Part shown: in pieces, positions 56,861 through 64,000 of the stretch
Position numbering within the stretch: position 1 is the first letter of the stretch
How the letters are laid out: each line of letters begins with the position of its first letter
Assembly: GCA_933207985.1 (NCBI GenBank)
Contig: OW240912.1
Location: 203,165,577-203,229,576, forward strand
Direction: 5' to 3'
DNA: 64,000 nucleotides
Source of the DNA: Pelobates cultripes
Lineage: Eukaryota > Chordata > Amphibia > Anura > Pelobatidae
Translations under genes and position numbers: made by a program
Notes under the pieces: generated by a model
What the model was told of the DNA's origin: nothing
The model's input: the letters and a program-made list of their open reading frames with translations, nothing else
The model's database searches: none

Positions 56861-58551
56861 GCAAGACAAAGAACCACCTCGAGCCATCTCACAGATCTAC
56901 ACTACCCTAATCACAAGCAGATACTTGCTAGCGGCCCCGTGCATCAGGAACTGGGAGGAAGACCTCGATGAAGCCATGACAGAAGAGGACTGGGATAAAA
57001 GCTTTACCCTGATACAAAAAACACAGAGCTCGGCGCGCTTGCAAGAAAGCTCGTACAAGATACTCTCCAGATGGTACCTGACACCGACGGCGCTCCATGT
57101 CAGGAACCCAGAAATCCATTCTGGGAAAAGATCCAGAAAATAATACATGAGGTCACGGACAAGCTCTTACCACGGTCCCCAGCCACCTTCCTTCTCCATC
57201 ACACCACCATGACGTTGCAAACGTACACAAGATCCGTTATCCCCCGACTCCTAAATGATGCCAAGGCGATGATCCACATCTACTGGAAGCAGACCAACAC
57301 ACCCTTGCTAACACGCTGGGTGGAAGAGGTGGAAGCAACAAGGAAGTTCGAGGATATGAAAGCAAACACCCCGCACCACAGAGACCGCTACACCAAACGC
57401 TGGTTCCACTGGACGAAACTGACCACATCCGACTCCTTCAGACACCACTTGGCCGCACTATAACCGGAGACAGGTGGAGGGGAGGACGACGAACCCGGGT
57501 GGACAAGAGGGGGAAGGCGGGACACGGCGAACCGGACAGGCGACGGGGGAAAGACCACTAACCACCCGACCCTTCTCACCCCAACCCACACCCATCCACA
57601 ATACCACGCCAAAAAGACAACCGCAGGCACCGGAGATGGACACGACACCACCAGATACGACAATGAACGTATGCCACACACACATAGTCACCCATCCGGC
57701 CACACTCATGGGCAGCAACGGCCCGGTGCATCACTACCACCCTAAAGCACGACCGATAACCTAAAACCACTTATAACCACTCACCGAACCTAAACTCCAA
57801 CCTACCCAACCCTCAGACACACATACAACGACACACACGACATAGACTGAACGAACCAGGACGAGATCGAACAGGACGCCACACTGCTGGTGGCACCACA
57901 GGCCATAGATGGGCTAAACTGAGGAACAAACCATAGCACTGACAAGGTACCTTCACGCAGGCACACATATGGACGCACTCCACATACACACAGACCACAC
58001 AAACAGACGGCCCAACAGCACAAGCCACCAAGAAGGGACGTACAATAACGATACATAGATGACACAACACAAGACAGCTGAGAAACTACATTATAAGCTA
58101 GAACCCACCAGCCAAGACAAGAAGCATGAACACAAAGCTACACGAAGACTCAGACATTCAACACACCACATACACATAGCACACACACATGCGAGGGCAA
58201 TCTACAAATAGCCCAGCACAAACAAAAAATGCCTCAAAGCTACCACAAAATAGATATTCCTGCAGCCACACAAAAAGCAGAATGCACCTGTCCAGGAAAA
58301 ATAGCAATAGGCCCCACTGGTCACAAACACTGGTACAGACACTCAAAAACATACCCGATAACGTAACCACAAGGACTGAACACTATCATAATAAGAGCTA
58401 CGATATGTGCACATCCAAACATGAAACTAAATGTTGTAAAACAAATGACCTGATAACTACACCTCTGCGCAGGCACTTACCCGCTGAAACACAAATACGT
58501 TTGCGTTGAATTTTATGTTGTGAAACCAATAAACATATTCAAAACAAAATG
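56861..58551 (+). mobile_element. L1-like LINE 3' fragment
   Basis: Holds the C-terminal part of an ORF2 and a long 3' region that ends CCAATAAACATATTCAAAAC. A 7-mer ATGGATG occurs at both edges (56,854-56,860 and 58,552-58,558) and could be a short target duplication, but this is weak. Base composition (C-rich, A-rich, little T) differs sharply from the AT-rich flanks. The RT domain is absent, so it is a 5'-truncated copy of about 1.7 kb from a family different from the 46-52 kb element. Confidence 0.75.
56925..57463 (+). pseudogene. L1-like ORF2 C-terminus with zinc knuckle deleted
   Basis: Frame 56,925-57,143 gives NWEEDLDEAM, WDKSFTLIQKTQSSARLQE and SYKILSRWYLTPTALH, the stretch normally just before the CCHC-type knuckle of L1/Tx1 ORF2. 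A second frame (57,071-57,463) continues NPFWEKIQKIIHEVTDKLLP, then YWKQTNTPLLTRWVEEVEA, the stretch normally after it. The Cys/His knuckle (seen as CWRC...HIWWLC in the 47.2 kb copy) is absent and the phase changes at about 57,105, so a small deletion removed it. The frame ends at 57,463. Confidence 0.8.
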
Positions 58552-58559
58552 ATGGATGT

Positions 58560-59480
58560 ATAGACAGAGAGGGAGTGAGAGAGAATATTTTAATCTACAG
58601 ATACTGGAAAACATCATAACATACATTCACTCACAAGAGGCACTATGTGACACTAATTTAGTCTCATGTTGTGGTATGTATTCTTTTAACTGGTAGTAAT
58701 ATTTTTTTTTCTAATTTGTTCAGATTTAAATTGAATTATTCTTCCTCGTATTTAAAATAGTGTCTATAAAAATGTGAGATAAGAATTAGGAGAACATTTT
58801 AACGAGACATATAGAGAACCCCAATATTTAGCCTGCCCCTGCTACTAGATTTTGCTTTTCCATCTTTAATCTAAATTAATTTAAAATTTTTATTAATAAC
58901 TAGAATAACTCTTTTTTTGTAACTTTGCCTTCCAATCCCACTTCTAATGTTTTTGAACAACTACAAATCTGTAAAATTCATATTTGAGAATGAAATGAAT
59001 TCCTTGCATCTAAACATACGTTATGAAAACTTAAATTCTGTCCAAGTGAAAAATAAAAACCATATAATTCTCCCTCATTTGCTGAACCACAGAAACAGCT
59101 GAATATACATTTGTAAAGGAATTGGACTAAAACTTGGTAAATAGATTATATTCTGTTACCTATGGGAGACGTATCACTACAGTACATATTCTCCCATAGG
59201 CTATAATAGAAAACATTAAGATAAACCAAATGCTGTTATTATGTTTTAACAAAAAATAGAATATAGCCCAGGGAAATATATATAAATTGATCAGCAAGTT
59301 GCCGGGTTTTCAACAGATCTTTTCAATGTTCAAATTGGTTTCCATTCAGACAACTGGTCTCTGGTATTCCTTAAATAATGGTCCGAATGAAATCCTTATT
59401 AGACAAAATGTTCCAATTTTTTTTTATTAACATACAATTATGATACAGACAATAAATGAAAGTCAGTTTAAGAGGAAATA
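58560..59480. other. Non-coding stretch, nothing recognised
   Basis: AT-rich. A short inverted pair CTATGGGAGA / TCTCCCATAG lies at 59,161 and 59,191. No gene. Confidence 0.4.
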
Positions 59481-59875
59481 TTATACAGTGCCTTGCAAAA
59501 GTATTTACCTCCCTTGACTTTTTACCTATTTTGTTACATTACAGCCTTAAGTTCAATGTTTTATTAATCTAAATTTTATGTGATGGATCAGAACACAATA
59601 GTCTAAGTTGGTGAAGTGAAATGAGAAAAATATATACATAAAACTATTTTTTAGAAATAAAAAACAGAAAAATGGCATGTGCGTATGTATTCACCCCCTT
59701 TGTTATGAAGCCCATAAAAAACTCTGGTGCAACCAATTACCTTCAGAAGTCACATAATTAGTGAAATGATGTCCCCCTGTGTGCAATCTGTCACATGATC
59801 TGTCATTTCATATACACACCTTTTTTGAAAGGCCCCAGAGGCTGCAACACCTAAGCAAGAGGCACCACTAACCAT

Positions 59876-60121
59876 AGAAACATAGAATGTGATGGCAGAT
59901 AAGAACCATTCGGCCCATCTAGTCTGCCCAATTTTCGTAATACTTTCATTAGTCCCTGGCCCTGATCTTATAGTTAGGATAGCCTTATGCCTATCCCACG
60001 CATGCTTAAACTCCTTTACTGTGTTAACCTCTACCACTTCAGCTGGAAGGCTGTTCCATGCATCCACTACCCTCTCAGTAAGTATACCAAACACTGTCTG
60101 AGTCAGCGCTTCTCGAGCTGT
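59876..60121 (-). mobile_element. CR1-like LINE 3' end inserted at a transposase start codon
   Basis: On the minus strand it encodes ALTQTVFGILTERVVDAWNS, then LPAEVVEVNTVKEFKHAWDR, the C-terminal end of a CR1-type RT. The 3' end reads CTAGATGGGCCGAATGG then CATTCTATGTTTCTATGG. The 5-mer ACCAT is found at 59,871-59,875 and 60,122-60,126, a probable short target duplication. Because ACCAT includes AT of the transposase ATG, the start codon context is rebuilt on the right side. It is a different CR1 subfamily from those at 4.5 and 18.3 kb. Confidence 0.85.
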
Positions 60122-60124
60122 ACC

Positions 60125-61143
<1,019 letters not shown>

Positions 61144-61363
61144 CTTTAGGGGGGTGAATAGTTATGCACATTGACGTTTTCTGTTATTTTGGCCTATTTG
61201 TTTTTTGCTTCACAATAAAATAAAAAAGCATCTTCAAAGCTGTGGGCATGTTCTGTAAATTAAATGATGCAAATCCTCAAACAATCCATGTTAATTCCAG
61301 GTTGTGAGGCAATAAAACATGAAAAATGGCATGGGGGGATGAATACTTTTGCAAGGCACTGTA

Positions 61364-61685
61364 TACACATACATAAACTCAAATTTGTGTCTCCAAGTCT
61401 TTAGGATTCAAAAGTGGGAAATGAATTGACATAGACTGCTCCCTGGAAACAATCATAGGCAATCATAGGAGACACTCCTTTATTTTATACCCTGCATGTA
61501 TACTTACCTTTGTATGTAAATGATATTCTTTCTTTTTGCTAATGTTTGCGTTAATTGTAGGCTTGTGCATTCGTTTTCAAGTGAATTGTGGTTCGGCCAA
61601 ATGTTTGTCGATCGGTGATTCAACTGAATTTGGTAACTTTGAATATGCTATTTGGAGGAATCATAAAAAACAAATGATGGGTGGG
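61364..61685. repeat. Spacer with a CGAA/TTCGG-type repeat block
   Basis: Mostly unrecognised. At 61,560-61,640 GCTTGTGCATTCGTTTTC, TTGTGGTTCGGCC and TTCAACTGAATTTGG resemble the blocks at 3,190 and 7,655. Confidence 0.4.
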
Positions 61686-61689
61686 GGCT

Positions 61690-62040
61690 GACCTTCAAGC
61701 TGACTAGACGTGTGGCACAGGAGCTCCTGCAGAATTGCTCCAAAATAGAGTATTTACTCCAGCTTTACCGCTGACACATCCAGTCCTGTGCCCACACTAA
61801 GTCAGGAAATCTTGGTCAAGCTATCCGTCAACCCTCCCGCAGGTTTACACTGCCGGAAGCCGGAGAATACTTGCTGCGGCCTACCGGGACAGAAACAGGG
61901 AGAGGTAGCCGATCTTCTCACCCTCGAGTCTGTGGTTCGGACCAGTAGCATTTCAGACATCCCTCCCCCTGGACCGATGGGGGAAATCCCGATTCAGCCT
62001 AGCGAGACACACGCGGGCAGCAGGAATCAGCCGTGAGTAA
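61690..62040 (+). repeat. G/C-rich retroelement-like 5' region
   Basis: Sequence such as GTGGCACAGGAGCTCCTGCA, GAATTGCTCCAAAATAGAG and TATTTACTCCAGCT resembles the 5' leader of frog L1-type LINEs, and composition is markedly more G/C-rich than the flanks. The 82-codon ORF (61,788-62,036) is rich in Pro and Ser and has no domain I can name. Low certainty; it may belong to the element that follows. Confidence 0.35.
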
Positions 62041-63595
62041 TTACACACGGGGTGCGGAGTTGCCATCAAGCAGGCTCCCTCGGTCTGTCGATTGGCCAGC
62101 AGAATCTAGATTACAGCCCTAACACTGCCTGCTTCATTAGCAACGGCAGAAGGGCGATCCACTTAGGCATGCAAGGCTCACCACTCATAAGCCATTTGCG
62201 GGCCTCAGAGTGAGCGAGTCCTACACTGGTAAAGTGGTATCTAAGACTATTAACATGTAGAACGTAATTACAATTCCCCAGGTCACCCCTGGTGCTTTCA
62301 CATCTAATTCTGTGTCTGGTTTGATTGGTCAATATTATCACATGTTCACCTCTGATTTTATGTTATGGTGTTTTATTGCCAGCATCAACGTTTGGGATTC
62401 ACAACCCACATATCCCACATAGGCTTAACAGGTCAGGTGCAGCACAGGGCCACCTGGTGGCCGGGAAGCACATAACCTCTTATGTACAAATACAGTATCC
62501 TTGGCATGTCATTACAATTCCATATCCTAAGTCACATAATTCTCATACATGCTGCGAGTATTCAGGCAGTATGGGAATTAATTGTCCAGATCACACGTTC
62601 TCGTATTCTAACACCTATATTTTGTCATTGGGTCTACAGATCTGGTTCATATTGTAGACCTAATCACAATCGCAAGTAATAACTTGATTCACAATTGGTA
62701 CGGGCATTTGGTATCAGCACTAGTTCTCCAGCCTTACATGGGGGACATGAAGCAGCACATGTCAACTCGGTATTTGTCATTCAAATCTCTGGATCCGCTT
62801 TCAGGATTCAGAGAACTAGACAAAGTCAAGAGTATTGGGTGTCCTTGCATTGGTACGTACATGATAAGTTACAATCATATGGCACTCAGATGTAATACGG
62901 CATGCAGGGCACAAGCACATAAAGGTACGCTGGGTACAACGATACTGAACACACATTTACTATACTAACATAACTTATTCTATACTGGTGTTACAGACTT
63001 ATCATGCCAAGCTCAGACAGACTTGGCTCGTCAGATCCTACACTATATGTTACATACCAGAATAAGTTCTTACATCATCCTAAGGTATAGGCCTCCCCCT
63101 TAGCATAGTCTCAGACTGCCGCAGAACAACGAGCATACAGGGTTCATATATATATGTCGCTCCCGGTTCCTTAAAACACTGTTTTAGTATAAAGGTTCAT
63201 TCCATAGAGATGCATCGGTATGGCCACCTAGGTATTTCTTCCAGGCACCATATGCCTTGGAGATAGAGGTCCTGCGAGGCCTACATCCATCCTCCACGAA
63301 AGAGGTAACAACGCCCCTCGGGCCAATTCACAGCTAGACGCCTCGCATGTTGCATAGCAAGGGAATCACTCATCACACCCCCTCCGCAAATCAAAGACTC
63401 ATCCCTTGTAAGCCCACATCTAGCAGATCAACCCCTCGCGTCAACCATAGGCAGAGCTGACCCAGCCGCTTGGCAACCAGTAGGGACTCACCGGTCACCA
63501 GTCTAACAAATTGTTTTGCCACTTCGGCACTAGTTTAAACATCTGCATACACCCTCAAGAGGAACTCATGATTCCTACACAGATATATTTCAGCA
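62041..63595. other. Probable leader or LTR-like region of the downstream retroelement
   Basis: Evenly balanced, unlike the AT-rich neighbourhood, with many small ORFs on both strands (75-110 codons) and no recognisable protein. I could not find paired LTR ends. A TA-rich TATATATATGTC lies at 63,146-63,157, a candidate promoter element only. Confidence 0.3.
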
Positions 63596-63849
63596 TGTCC
63601 CAAGTTCCAGAAGAAGGAGATGACATTTCTATTCCAAGTACTCCAACTAGGACAGCCTCCCCTACAAAAGGAGACTCCGGCAGTCCATCTTCTATTAGAT
63701 CGTGGACCATCCCACGAATCACGGCCGATTTACGGAGAGATAACATACCCTTTACAGCTACGGCCCGCAAAGCAGAACTATACATGCTAATGCAAGCATA
63801 TACTAACAAATCAGACATGGGGGAAAGCAAGTGGCACGAGCAAGGCTAA
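63596..63849 (+). pseudogene. Gag-like ORF with SAP-type motif
   Basis: From ATG at 63,596: MSQVPEEGDDISIPSTPTRT, a Ser/Pro/Thr-rich leader, then SWTIPRITADLRRDNIPF and TATARKAELYMLM. The pattern Trp-x-Ile-Pro...Leu-Arg...Ile-Pro-x-x-Ala-x-Ala-Arg-Lys-x-Glu-Leu is that of a SAP-like DNA-binding motif seen in Gag-like proteins of amphibian retrotransposons. It ends after 84 codons at a TAA (63,847-63,849), much shorter than a full Gag, so it is probably broken. Which retroelement class (DIRS or LTR) cannot be decided in the remaining 150 bases. Confidence 0.5.
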
Positions 63850-64000
63850 CCTGTATACCAGGATCGCCTCTATAGTAATATTCATGAGGCAGAGGAACGA
63901 TAGCCTATAGAGACTGGAAGCCCGTAGCTGTCCAGTAGTGACACCAGGAACCACTCGCAACAGATATTCCAGGCCCTCCCTATTCCCAACCCGGTAATTC

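Noticed and set aside
57388..58370. Minus-strand ORFs of 70-97 codons, Cys/Val-rich
   Set aside because: Antisense to the C/A-rich 3' region of the L1 fragment; no domain.
61788..62036. 82-codon ORF as a host gene
   Set aside because: Sits in retroelement-like 5' sequence, no domain, no splice or promoter evidence.

Overview
This window is eukaryotic nuclear DNA built almost entirely from transposable elements. I see no host protein-coding exon, rRNA or tRNA gene that I can support. The mix of elements points to a vertebrate with a large, repeat-rich genome, most likely an anuran amphibian: TTAA-flanked T2/Kolobok-type MITEs, Penelope-like elements (PLEs) with a GIY-YIG endonuclease, Tc1-like DNA transposons with degraded DD34E transposases, CR1-like and L1-like LINEs, a tyrosine-recombinase retrotransposon remnant and a TG...CA solo LTR. 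The organism call is an inference from this repeat fauna, not from a marker gene.

Layout. 1-530: the truncated end of an LTR in reverse orientation. 3.2-4.1 kb: a partial copy of a G/C-rich foldback/minisatellite element. 4.45-6.05 kb: a CR1-like reverse transcriptase interrupted by a 0.5 kb insertion, then AT palindromes and a CA minisatellite. 6.97-7.65 kb: a DIRS/Ngaro-type tyrosine recombinase fossil. 10,985-12,298: a Tc1-like element. 14.85-17.84 kb: a reverse-strand non-LTR insertion with a 15 bp target duplication, itself hit by a solo LTR (15,196-16,408). 18.3-18.8 kb: a CR1 3' end. 20,019-22,701: a short PLE with inverted arms and a 15 bp target duplication. 28.1-30.1 kb: a PLE-like remnant split by a T2 MITE. 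31,883-34,704: a 2.8 kb foldback element with perfect 24 bp ends that include TTAA. 38,236-38,764: a second T2 MITE. 38.8-44.0 kb: a long, young PLE. 46,383-52,483: an almost full-length L1-like element. 56.9-58.55 kb: a 3' fragment of another L1. 59,486-61,361: a second Tc1-like element with a CR1 inserted at its transposase start codon. 61.7-64.0 kb: retroelement 5' sequence and a gag-like SAP-domain ORF near the window end.

The most notable object is the PLE at 38,837-43,843. Its reverse transcriptase and GIY-YIG reading frames are nearly intact, separated only by a frame change at an eight-base homopolymer. They sit between two 1,225 bp inverted arms of exactly equal length that differ at only a few sites where I compared them. 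Each arm carries a hammerhead-ribozyme-like fold, so one lies on each strand. A second PLE at 20-22.7 kb has the same inverted-arm design at smaller scale. Nested insertions (solo LTR in LINE, CR1 in Tc1, MITE in PLE) give a relative order of transposition events.
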